Source: Diadema setosum
Taxonomy: Eukaryota > Echinodermata > Echinoidea > Diadematoida > Diadematidae
Direction: 5' to 3'
DNA length: 64,000 nucleotides
NCBI GenBank assembly: GCA_033980235.1
Contig: CM067065.1
Span: forward strand, 9,565,328-9,629,327
Shown: positions 54,314-64,000 of the stretch, one piece after another
How the letters are laid out: the number at the start of each line of letters is the position of its first letter
How positions within the stretch are numbered: the first letter of the stretch is position 1
The notes under the pieces: generated by a model
What the model saw: the letters and a program-made list of their open reading frames with translations, nothing else
Databases searched by the model: none
Told to the model about the DNA's origin: nothing
Program-made: the position numbers and the translations under genes

Positions 54314-57300
54314 TCACTGGTGTGAGGCAGTATGTTCTTTGAGGAGCAATCGTCTGCTGAAGGACTTTTCACAGATGTCACATTGAAACGGCCTTTGCGA
54401 CAAATGTATCTTGGCATGTTTCAGGAGCTTTCTCTTGGTGCTGTAGGTTATCTTACACGTCTTACAGGCAAATCGCTTCTTCTTTGGGGTTGAGGACTGG
54501 TTGCCTTTGTGTTGCATTTCTGTTTCAGTTGCTGCCAGCCCCTGATGTTCCTTCTTGTGTGCTATCTGATGATTCATCTGCCTCTGATGCCTGAGGAGGT
54601 TTCTCTTGTGGCTGTAGGTTCTCCCACATGTCATACAGGCAAATTGCTCCTTCTTTTGGGTTGAGGACTGGTTGCCTGTCTTCTGCAGAGGTTGCCCAGA
54701 TCCACCATTCTCTATGACGTGCTCCATTTCGGTCTTGGTTGCTGCTAGTGCCTTGGAGGCGACCTGCTGTTCCTTCTCATGTACATTCAGATGCTCTGTC
54801 AGTTTCCTCTGCCCGAAAATCGGCTGGTTGCAGACATGACACTTGAAAACAGTCTGGTTCAGGTGGCTGTGCTTATGTCTCTTAAGCTTAAAGGCGGTCC
54901 AAAACTTTTTTCCACAGTCCTTGCACTGGTGTTGCTTCTCCTCGGTGTGCTTTCTGATGTGGCTGTAAAGCGTACTCCGGTCGGTGAAAGCCTTGTTGCA
55001 GATTTTGCAAGCAAACGGCCGTAGATCTGTGTGTGTAACAGCATGCCCCCGTAGAGTGGACCTTAGTGCAAAGGACTGGCCACATTCTTTGCAACCAAAA
55101 GGTTTTTCTCCAGTGTGCGTTCTTGTATGATCGACCAGCTGCTGTTTGCTGATGAAAGCATTACCACACGTCTGGCACTCAAACGGCTTCTCACCCGTGT
55201 GCATTCTCATGTGCAGCACCAACCCTGCTCGCCTAGTGAGCACTTTGCCACATATCTTACATGGGTGGCTTTCCGTTGTAGTGCCCCCTACACTATGCTT
55301 CATCTTCACATGCCTGTACAGCCCTTTTTTGTTACTGTATCTCTTGTCACAAAGTTGACAGGCATGCATCCTTCGGTCCAAATGTGTTTGTTTGTGCTTA
55401 TTCAGGGAGCTGCCATCACGGAAAGACTTCCCACAGATGTCACAAAGGTGTGGCCTAGCATCGGCATGAACCAACTTGTGATGCCGCAGAGAACGTGGGT
55501 GGGCATAACACTTGTCACACTTGTCGCATTTGAAAGGTTTTTCGGCAGCATGAACCTGCAAAAGGTGTCTCACAAGAAAGGCTTTCTTGGTAAAAGACCG
55601 ATCACAAGAGGCGCAGCAGTAGGGCTTGCCATCTTGTCTGTTCACTCTTTCTCTTTTAGCAGTCTCCACGTGTGAATTCTTGTGCTCCACCACCTCTGCA
55701 TTGCTGTTTATTTCCTTGTCGCAAATGCGACACCTCCATGCTCCTGGTTTGTTGGCTGCAGCACATACTTTATGCACCATCCTTATGTGCCCTGTGAGGT
55801 CTTTCTTCGTGATGAATGCTCTGTCGCAGATTGGGCACTTGTGTGATCGTATCCCTTCGTGCATAAGCAAATGGTAATTGTACGAGCTCTTGGTGGCGTA
55901 TGCCTTTGGGCACACGTTGCATACGTATGGCTTCTCGCCTGAATGCGTCATCATGTGTCTCTTAAGCGCTGCTTCGCTAAAGAATGTTTTATTGCACACC
56001 AGGCAGACCTGCTTGTTTCCACTGTGGCTGAGCATGTGTATCTTTAGATATTTTTTCTTCACATATGATTTGTCACAAATATCACACCTGAACCACTTCC
56101 CGTCCATAGGGGCATCATGTTCCTTCGTATGGTCAGTGAGGTCCACTCGACGACTGAAGCGCTGCTTGCAGACAGCACACACGTATTTCGCCCTGCAACC
56201 CTTATGCCCCTGGTGCCGGCGCAGCATGCCAGCGTTGAGGAAGCCCCGACCACATTGTTCGCACCTCACCAGCCTTTCCTCTTTGTGTTCCTGGCCCCCG
56301 TGGGTTAACCTGTGTTTTCGCATTTGGTAACTGCTTACAAACATTCTGTGGCACACCTCGCACTCAATCTTCCTGATTCTTGATATGTCACCATGTGCAT
56401 GAATCAGCTGATGGTTCCTGAGAGAGTTCCGGTCCAAAAAGGAACGTTCGCACTCGCTGCACTGGTATGGCTTCTTTCTTGTATCCCTGACTATGTGACA
56501 TTTCTTGTGTTGAATGAGGAAAGCCATTGAAATGAACGCCTTGTCACACACATCACATACATACTTTTTCTCATGCGAATGCACAACCATGTGTCTCTGT
56601 AGAGCATTTTTGTCCAAGAACACCTTATTGCACTTGCAGCAGGCTAGATTGATCGCATTGTGGCTCAGTTTGTGTTTCCTCATATTTCTCCGCAGTGCAT
56701 AAGATTGGTCACACATATCACACTTGAACAATTTCTTGTCCATATGGGTGCTGTAGTGACCTGTCAGCGATTTAAAACTGGCAAGGGTCTTTCCGCAAAT
56801 GGGACAAGTATAGCTCTCCGTCTCTTTCTTTTCTCTCTCCTTTTCTTCGCTGCCTCTGTCTTCACTCCCCCTTTTGCTCTCACCTTGACTGCCCTCTGCT
56901 ACGGGAGCTGCATCAGATAGACCCATGTGTTCCTTCATGTGCACAGTGCAATCTGACTTGCGACTGAAATGTCGCTCACAGAAAGCACATTGGAATTTCG
57001 CCTTGCATCTATTGCCCCTGAGGTGCTTTCGTAGACAGCTGGCATTAAGGAAACCCCTGCCACAAGTTTCACATCTCACAAGCTTTGACTCTCTGTGCTC
57101 CTGGCCCCCATGGGTCAATCTGTGTTTTCGCATATCGTATTTCCGTGCAAACTTTTTGTGGCACACGTCACACTCAATTTTGAGTTCTGTGGGGGGCAGC
57201 TGGTGATTCCTCACTGTGGACTCCGCACACTGGTCTGGCTTCTCTCCCGTTTCCCTGATTCTTTGGCAGCTTTTATGCTGACTACTGCTGCTCTTGTCAG

Positions 57301-58056
57301 GCAACACCTTCTGGGACTTGTATGGAGAATTTTCAGCATGAACGTTCATATGATCATCCCGCCTGATCCTTGTCGTGAATCGCTTTGGGCAGAACTGGCA
57401 CTTAAACCTCCGCTTGTGCCTCAAACTATGCTTCTGGAGAAGAAGTAGAGTCTTGAAGGACTTACTGCAGCATGGACAGCACAGTGTGCCCTTTTTCACC
57501 TTTGTCCCTTTCTTCTTGGGTGCACCACTATCTTCAGGTAGAATGCTGGCAGGATCCCAGCCAGCAGGCATCTCAGACTTGTGGAGTTCCATATGTACGA
57601 CTAGGTAGTCCTTCCGTGTGAATGTTGATCCGCAAACTTTGCAGGCATACATGATTGGCTGCCCAATGTGCATCAGCATGTGGCGTTCAAAGAACACTCT
57701 GTTGTCAAACGAGGCGCCACACTGCAAGCACTTCAAATAGTCATGTTTTTTTCGCATGTGCCTGTTCCGCTGCGAATCCTTCTCGAAGCAGCTGTTGCAG
57801 TATCGGCACACATATGGCTCATCCTCCTTGGCATGAGTCTTCTTATGGACCTCATAGAGGCGTTCTTTATTGAACTCCCTCCAGCAGAACTGGCAGATGA
57901 TACTTGTGGCTGTTGTGGCTGTTGCAGCCACCTTCATGGTTATTGTCTTGGTCGGTCTCTTGGAAATCTTGATGGCCAGGCTGTTCTTCTTAACAGACTC
58001 AGGTTTGGTTTTCAGCTTTGCCTTGACCTTAGTTTTCCTTGGGTCTCTCTTGTTCA
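54314..58056 (-). CDS. Zinc finger gene 2, last exon (about 35 C2H2 fingers)
   Basis: From acceptor ctatacag to TGA. It begins VNKRDPRKTKVKAKL with a Lys-rich lead. Fingers 1-6 run from CQFCWREFNKERLYEVHKKT to CQFCPKRFTTRIRRDDHMNV. The next two finger positions have lost cysteines (PYKSQKVLPDKSSSSQHKSC, then DQCAESTVRNHQLPPTELK). Two GRGFLNA-type C2HC fingers occur (RGFLNASCLRKHLRGNRC and RGFLNAGMLRRHQGHKGC), where gene 1 has one. The exon ends KSFSRRLLLKEHTASHQ. Confidence 0.9.
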
Positions 58057-61000
58057 CTGTATAGTGGAATTCAACAAGTAGGGAAAACAAATACAATGAG
58101 ACAATTTATATCTTGAGGATCAGCAATATGTAGCTCTACTCTGCAGGAAGATGTAGTACACAAAAAGAGACTCAGATCTAGTCTATGTCTGTTTGATAGT
58201 TATGTTTACTCTGTCATTAAGTGGTTATGTGAGACTCGTTTTTCAAGATTGGTTTCCAAACTCACAATTACTGTGTAATTTACCACCTAGTATTTACCCT
58301 GCAAGCTGGGTTTAAGAGCACGAAAAAATTCAAGCTTTCACAACAAATATACATGACAAATAAAGCATGCAAAGAAACCCACAGCATTCTGACATTTTGC
58401 ATGCTTTATGTTAACCAGAGAGGCTACTACAGTCAAGCTTGCCAAACTCGGGGCTCCGAGGCCCCCTGATCTCGGAAACGCAATGTCCGATGAACTTGAA
58501 AATTTGCATGCTGATAGATCTTCGCGTGCTGAATCTGATGGTGTAATTTATTTTAATCAATTATGCAAATTTTTGTATAATTAGCTAATTAATTATTCAT
58601 AATGCATATTTTATGCATTTGGGAGATATTTTCATAATTTCAGCCTAAACAAGTACAAAATTACATGAAAACTGTAATAATGAAAAATAATGTTGAGAGA
58701 AAAAAAAAACAAGAAAAAAACAATTTTCTTTGTTTTTGTATTGTTTTTATTTCTTATGTTTTCTATTGTTTTATATTCCTTATGTATGTCGACCCATTGT
58801 TTCTAAACTTTGCCCAATTTATTTGAGAACAATATAGAAGCATATAAAAAGTTGAAAACCAATTCCTAAGCAAAATTTATAAAGTAATGCAAGCCATGGT
58901 CTATGAACAGTATGTACATTGTAACTGTACACAAATATATGTAGCGATTATAATAGCGGTTTTAATGACATGCGCATACTAATTGGCCCATAACACCCCC
59001 TAGGTAGGTCCGATATGGACAAATGTGGTATCAAAATGTGCACAAGACTTCAGGGTAAAAAGTCATGAAGCGAGACTCTGAAATTCCTGGCGGTCGCGAT
59101 GCAATCGCCAAAAGTATGGAGGGGGGGGGGGGGGGGGCCTCCCAGCCCCCCCCCCCCCCCTCCCCCCCCCCAGTGCAGTTAGGGTTAATGCCTGGAAAAG
59201 GACAAAGCCAAATATCATGACTTTCCAGGTTTTCTGAATCCCCATGATACGAGCTCTATGGTAAATAACTCTTACCAGGATCTCCTTTTCCTTTCTTTTT
59301 CTTCATCTTTTTCACGGTCCTGACTTTTTTGACCTCCGTGGAGATAGTTTTCTGAGCTTTAGAGAGTGCCTTGGGTGTTCTGCAGCTTCCAGTCATCAGT
59401 TGACACTCATCAGCAGGCTGAGGGCTGGTGGTGGCAGAGGGTGGGGTTGTGCTGCCACGATCAGCTGGGGATGGAGGCCAAGGTTTCCAGCCACTTGTAT
59501 CCTCATCGGCTGCCTGTATGATCATGGCGATGCCTGGTAAGAAAATACCCCCAAAAAGAGAAGGACTGCAATTTTATCAAAGTAAAGGATATTTGACTAT
59601 CATCAGTACCACTATCTTGTTTGGAATACATGTACAAGTAAGTTGTCTTTTAAGATGACCATAATATTTTTGCTAAATTTTCTCTCTGCTGAAAAAGAAA
59701 CAAAGAAAAGGGAAACAACTCTGTGAAATTTGAAGTTCAAATTTCTCGATTCATATTTTAATGCTCCACACACACATTACACCACACACAAACACACACA
59801 GAAACAAAGCTCAAAATGGGCCAACAAGACTATGTGAATTTTTGAGTATAAATTTTTCGAATCACCTTTTTTTTTCTGTTTTTCAATGATCTTTACTTGA
59901 TTTTATACTATAACTTTACAAAATAAAAAGATTCATCTTGAATGTATGCCAAAAATACACAATCAACAACAATAGATCAAATGAAAACAACAAATCAGTA
60001 ATGACCACAAAATCACAACATATTTCAATTGTATACAAACACTAGAAGATACCAACGCAAAAAAAAAAATCAAAATTATCCTACCCCTTTCGCCACACAC
60101 AAACACATAAACACATATAACGATATATCTATTATCTGATACAAACATGAAAGTAAGACTCATTACAAGTCCTGTCATGTTCATCAGATTGCACACACAC
60201 AGACACTAAGCTTATGAATGGTAATCATCACTTTTGATATGGAAGTGACAAAGAGTATGAACCTCTTCTACTGGTAGGCCTGTTTCCTGGTTCCAAGTCA
60301 GCATCTGAGTTTGTCATTGCAGTCTCTATAGAGTCCTCACACTCATCAGAGCTTGAAGCTAGTGATGGGCTTGGAGGGAGTTTCCCATTCATGGCCAGGA
60401 AGACAGTTACAGACGTGGCTTCATCGCCGCCTCCCGTGGGAGCTTGGCTGACTCCAGTGATCGGAGGACACACATCGGCAGGTTGTGGGCTGGCAGCTGA
60501 GGGTGGTGCGGTGGTAGCAGGATCTGTTGGTGCTGGAAGGCCAAGCTCCTGGCTGCTTGCATCCTCATCGGCTGCTGGTAGGGCTTGAGGTAGAGGCTCC
60601 TGGCTGTCTAAACCCCCATCCACTTCTGTTGGGGCTGGAGGATCAAACTCTTTGCTACCTACATCCTTATTGGCAGCTGTTTGGGCTGAAGGCCCAAGTT
60701 CCTGGCTGCTTGCCTTCTCATCACCTGTATGTAAGATCATGGTGACACCTGGTAGAAGAACAAAAAAGTAGGAATTTGAGCATCTCCACAATAGCAAAAC
60801 ATTTTCCTCAATCAACTGACATCGGTCACAGTTATCTAGGCAAATCAAGGAAGAAGCTAACACCACAGCCTGTAACCATTATAGATTTACACCACAGCCT
60901 GGAAGGCTTACACCAGAAAATATGATGGAATATTCTTGATCAAATCACAAAATCATACCAAACATGCTACTATACATACAGTAAAATGAATAAAAAAAAA

Positions 61001-64000
61001 AAATAATAATTAAAAATCAGAAAAGGCACTTTGAAAAAAAAAAACAACAACATGAATAGCTGCAGATATTGAGTATGAATTCCTCTACAAACAGCATTGT
61101 GCTTGGAAGCTGAAAGCTTTTCTCATAGAAATTTGAAGAGACCAAGAAATGGCTGGGTGCATGCACAGAAAATAAATTACGTGATTTGTTTTTTCAGTAA
61201 AAACTGGCTTTGCAGACACTTCAACAGAGTTTCAGCTAAAGAAACCGCCGTGGAAATTTGATGGATGAAAGGGAATATGTCACTTTTTCAGATTACCAAA
61301 GAATTAACACCTCATTTCTCCCAGTTATCATACTGAACTTTCTAAATATTGAAATTTCACACAAATCTTTTCGGTGAATTATTTAACCGTGCGAGCCCTA
61401 TACTGTAGCTGTACACCAGTCTTATATCATAGCCATAACACCTCAGTTCTACAGGCCTCCTATTTGCGCGAACACAAATCCTCACTGAATTCCCGTAACT
61501 GACGTAACATGAAAGCGGATAAAAGGAAATAATCAGAAGGATGTTCGGCAGATATGAAAAAAAAAAGACATACATGTACATGCAGAATATCACAAGGTTT
61601 TTATCTTACAGCTCTGAAACATAACATCACTCCTGATGCTCTGTGGCGAATACAGAAATCAAATAAACAAACAAACACAGAAAACAAATAAACAAACAAA
61701 ACAACAAACAAACTATTGACAAAACATCAAGCACGTACTTGGTCCGATTTCATTCTTTCCCTTGACTACCTCAGAGGGCTCTGTCAACTTTTGGTCCCGG
61801 GAGGGTTGTTCCTCATCCCTGCCCCCTGCCGACTGCAGCATCGTCGCTTCCAGGATGTGCTCCACTGTTTCCGTGGTAACCTCCACGGTAGCCTCACCTC
61901 CTGTGGGGAAGAGGAGAGGAGGGACGCAGATCGGGAAATGACATTTAACTCATTTACGTCTTCTCTCTGGCATACACCTGCTGATGTATATGGGGAATGT
62001 GGGCTGCACAAAATTAAACTGGCTGCTTCTTCTTGTTCTCTTTTAATAGAATGGCAATGGTTGATAATGTGACTGTGCATTACAAAAACAACAAAATGTC
62101 TCATGTCCTGAATACGTGGGGACTCGAAATAGGTGACATGGGTCATCTTAAGTCAATCTTGAGTTTTTCATATATCCTAAAAGAGTAGTCCTTCCTCTAC
62201 AATATTCTCAAGATTGTGACCATTTACAAAAGAAAAAAAAAAAAATGAAGAAATCGTGTCTTAGGCAGTTTTTTCTGGAACATGTTTGTTGTTGTTTTGT
62301 AGAATAGTTTGATTAGGTTTGTCAAAGAGGTCCCTTTACTGATAACTTGAATGATAATACTACTGCTTTTTTTGTTGATCCACACTAGTCATGGATGAAA
62401 TGTGTTTATAGCAAATTCAGCTCCATCTAATTATCTTGTCATTGTTGTTGCTATGGACTTTGCCATTATATTTTTGTCTAATTCACAATTGCACAAAGCA
62501 CGGCATGGTAAGATTAAGCGCTTGAATATAGACTCTCTATTTCAGAGCGCCTTTTTTCAGTTTACACTTTTCCAGAGAGTGTGCATTTCTTTCCAAAATT
62601 TACATAGACTACGAGAGTCCATTTGAATTGAGTTATACATCATTTCACAGCTTAGGGTCTGATTTTTCAGGATCTGCTCCTGTGTGGGTATGAGGGCCAC
62701 ACCAGTTCATCGGATTTACGTTCATCTCTCTGCGAGAAAGTGAAGTGGGATGTTTTCTGTACCATTGTAGGTGAGTCTTGGCTCTGCCACAAAAAGGGAA
62801 ATCCACTCTGATAATGTTTAAATGTCTTACTAAAGGGAACAGTGTGTTTCCACCTAACACTATTGGGCTGGACTCATTTTGAACCATCTGATTACAAGGC
62901 AGATGTAATTCCTACCGAGCTATTTGTACCTCACAACTCAACAGAACAGGTGTATCTAGAGGGCACTGTTTTGGGCAAGCTTACTTTACTGAAAACCATT
63001 TTTCTTTTTTCTTATCATCAAACCTAATAAACTTTTCACTACTACCGCAAGTATTGCAGTTTTGATAAAGCACAAGGACGGATGCATGAATTCCATCAAG
63101 AGCGGGCGCATTTACAAAATCATAGGGTGGCCCATGCACTCCTCCACCCATTTTTTTCTCCTTTTTATATCTTTTGTTTATATCTTAAAAAAAGGAAAGG
63201 GGGGGGGAGGGGGCATGAGCCCAGTGTGGTCCTTCCTGGATCAGCCACAGTGGCATGATATTGGATGATTAACTACAGGGTTACAAACATATTTTTTTCA
63301 AACATTACAACTGGTCTTTAATACATCCTGGTATAAAATCTCCTTTGTGTGTGTGTGTGTGTGTGTGTGATAAGTTGCTATGGAAACGGACAAAGCAGCA
63401 AACATTTTCTCCTCTGTGGTGGATGTTGCTGCCTCCGACCGAGAACCAACCTAATATCTGTAGCTGCTTTGGGGCCATGTCGCCGGCCATGCTCAATGCT
63501 GGTACGCCCGGAAGACTTCCTGCATATCAAAATCAAGGATGAAATCCAAATAAGAATGTTGATAAGGAAGATGCTGAATAACCAACTGTTTACAGGAATG
63601 TCAGACCTACCGATATAATGCATGAAAAGTGAACTATGAAACCTAGGGTTATATCATAAAAAAAGGAAAAATACTGAGCATGCCATCAGACATGTTGGCA
63701 TTGCCGAACGTGTAATTTAATGACATGACTAGAGAAACCAAACTCTCAAAATTAGGTAAAAACTACTGTATTGTTTGTAATATCTTAGATTAGAAATTCA
63801 AACAGATGGGTGCCAATTTTCCTTGCAATCACGCGGTCAACAGCCCCCAGGAGCCCCCCGGTCCTACAAGGCATCAAAGGTCCAGCAAAGATGATGTCAA
63901 ACACCAATCTCTACCATTGTGATCCCTTCTGCGTTGGGATACCATTCTACAAACATGACATGGCAGGAAGCGACAGAGATGGGAAGATTTACCAGTCTCA
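54314..64000 (-). CDS. C2H2 zinc finger protein, gene 2 (paralogue of gene 1, 5' end outside window)
   Basis: Minus-strand coding exons: 64000-63993 (end of exon 2, cut by the window), 63519-63451, 61900-61739, 60748-60263, 59533-59276 and 58056-54314. All visible introns are GT-AG and phase 1, as in gene 1. The N-terminal exons parallel gene 1 (LSMAGDMAPKQLQIL, GEATVEVTTETVEHILEA, four 17-residue repeats). Exon 6 differs: it repeats the start of exon 5 (IAMIIQAADEDTSG) and ends in a basic run (KKMKKKKGKGDP). The last exon has about 35 intact fingers, including an extra block of about seven relative to gene 1, and two decayed fingers near 57.27 kb. It stops early at TGA 54316-54314, although one more finger is readable in frame beyond. 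It is likely a nuclear DNA-binding protein. It is oriented tail-to-tail with gene 1, 5.3 kb apart. Whether it is fully functional is uncertain because of the decayed fingers and the early stop. Confidence 0.85.
58440..59190 (+). repeat. Family A repeat, copy 3 (intron 6 of gene 2)
   Basis: Begins gctccgaggccccctgatctc and has ttatttcttatgttttctattg in the middle. It ends with aaaaagtcatgaagcg, tcgcgatgcaatcgcc, a long G tract, gcctcccagc, C tracts and gcagttagggttaa. The order matches copy 1. Confidence 0.6.
59276..59533 (-). CDS. Zinc finger gene 2, coding exon 6 (exon 5 duplicate fused to a basic tail)
   Basis: 258 nt between cttaccag and gtaaga. It starts GIAMIIQAADEDTSGWKPW, contains STTPPSATTSPQPADECQ (as in the exon 5 tail), and ends with TEVKKVRTVKKMKKKKGKG. 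Gene 1 has no such exon at 44.1-45.4 kb. Confidence 0.65.
59534..60262. other. Intron 5 of gene 2
   Basis: Non-coding, with acacacac-type short repeats near 59770-59805. No homologue of gene 1 exon 6 was found here. Confidence 0.5.
60263..60748 (-). CDS. Zinc finger gene 2, coding exon 5 with four 17-residue repeats
   Basis: 486 nt between ttctaccag and gttcat. It begins VTMILHTG, then four 51-bp units (60722-60519), then TTAPPSAASPQPADVCPP and DLEPGNRPTS. The 153-nt difference from gene 1 exon 5 equals three repeat units. Confidence 0.75.
60749..61738. other. Intron 4 of gene 2
   Basis: Non-coding, with A-tracts and caaataaacaaacaaac repeats near 61660-61710. No transposon ends recognised. 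Confidence 0.5.
61739..61900 (-). CDS. Zinc finger gene 2, coding exon 4
   Basis: 162 nt between ccccacag and gtacgt, encoding GEATVEVTTETVEHILEATM and, after a Gly/Arg/Glu stretch, EPSEVVKGKNEIGP. Same length as gene 1 exon 4. Confidence 0.7.
62405..62672 (-). mobile_element. GACCCTGCACCACAAA element, partial copy 3 (intron 3 of gene 2)
   Basis: On the minus strand the segment follows the order of copy 1 (39067-39761): agctgtgaaatgatgtataa, tcaattcaaatggactctc, ggaaagaaa, gcgcttaatctt, agcaacaacaatgac, gctgaatttgc. Both ends are missing or diverged. Relative to its gene it has the same orientation and intron as copy 1. Confidence 0.55.
63345..63370. repeat. (TG)n microsatellite in intron 3 of gene 2
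   Basis: About 12 TG units on the plus strand, so (AC)n relative to gene 2, some 80 bp past exon 3. Confidence 0.9.
63451..63519 (-). CDS. Zinc finger gene 2, coding exon 3
   Basis: 69 nt between atatgcag and gttggt, encoding SLPGVPALSMAGDMAPKQLQ and one more residue. Same length as gene 1 exon 3. Confidence 0.7.
63993..64000 (-). CDS. Zinc finger gene 2, end of exon 2 (cut by window)
   Basis: Only the last 8 nt (tgagactg) before donor gtaaat are inside. About 40 bp of adjoining intron (tcccatctctgtcgct...cctgccatg) match the intron after gene 1 exon 2, which identifies it. Confidence 0.6.

Noticed and set aside
54779..58081. Plus-strand open frames under the gene 2 finger exon
   Set aside because: Antisense shadows of the C2H2 array.
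1..64000. tRNA, rRNA, CRISPR or bacterial operon features
   Set aside because: None seen; intron-exon structure and transposon content show a eukaryotic nuclear sequence.

Overview
This is a eukaryotic, intron-containing and very repeat-rich genomic window. The repeat content (many small inverted-repeat transposons with TTAA or TA targets, an I/Nimb-like LINE, Harbinger, Helitron-like elements, frequent taggcctat words and long G or C homopolymers) and the large C2H2 zinc finger genes suggest a marine invertebrate deuterostome, most likely an echinoderm such as a sea urchin. That placement is inference; no species-specific marker was recognised.

Layout. 0-6.6 kb: no host gene seen; a stack of interspersed repeats, including a pogo-like TA element inserted in a TTAA element. 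6.9-12.0 kb: a two-exon MADF-BESS gene on the minus strand (exons 11877-12027 and 6920-7500). Its 4.4-kb intron holds a decayed Harbinger transposase on the opposite strand and a large fold-back element with another fold-back inside it. 12.6-12.9 kb: a near-perfect fold-back MITE. 13.08-21.64 kb: a composite nest, in which an outer element with TA target and CACTG ends carries a nearly intact LINE (13.6-18.3 kb) and a 3-kb fold-back whose arms are a 13-bp minisatellite. 21.7-30 kb: a G/C-tract repeat family, a Helitron-like element with a 566-bp tandem duplication, an ACGTTTT-rich element and a 66-bp perfect palindrome.

30-64 kb: a pair of paralogous C2H2 zinc finger genes in inverted, tail-to-tail orientation. 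Gene 1 (+, coding exons 34264-48961) has seven coding exons, all introns in phase 1, and encodes about 1608 residues with 32 fingers. Gene 2 (-, 54314 to the right edge) has matching exons: exon 3 (69 nt) and exon 4 (162 nt) are equal in length, and exon 5 differs by exactly three 51-bp repeat units. Its exon 2 is cut by the window edge. It has an extra block of about seven fingers, two decayed fingers, a different exon 6 and an early stop relative to gene 1. The introns share a transposon remnant and an (AC)n tract, so the duplication probably copied the whole locus.

Both genes probably encode DNA-binding nuclear proteins with an acidic or repeat-rich N-terminal region. Their targets cannot be read from the sequence. 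No rRNA, tRNA or CRISPR was seen. The long open frames at 18.4-21.5 kb are artefacts of the 13-bp repeat and are not annotated as genes.
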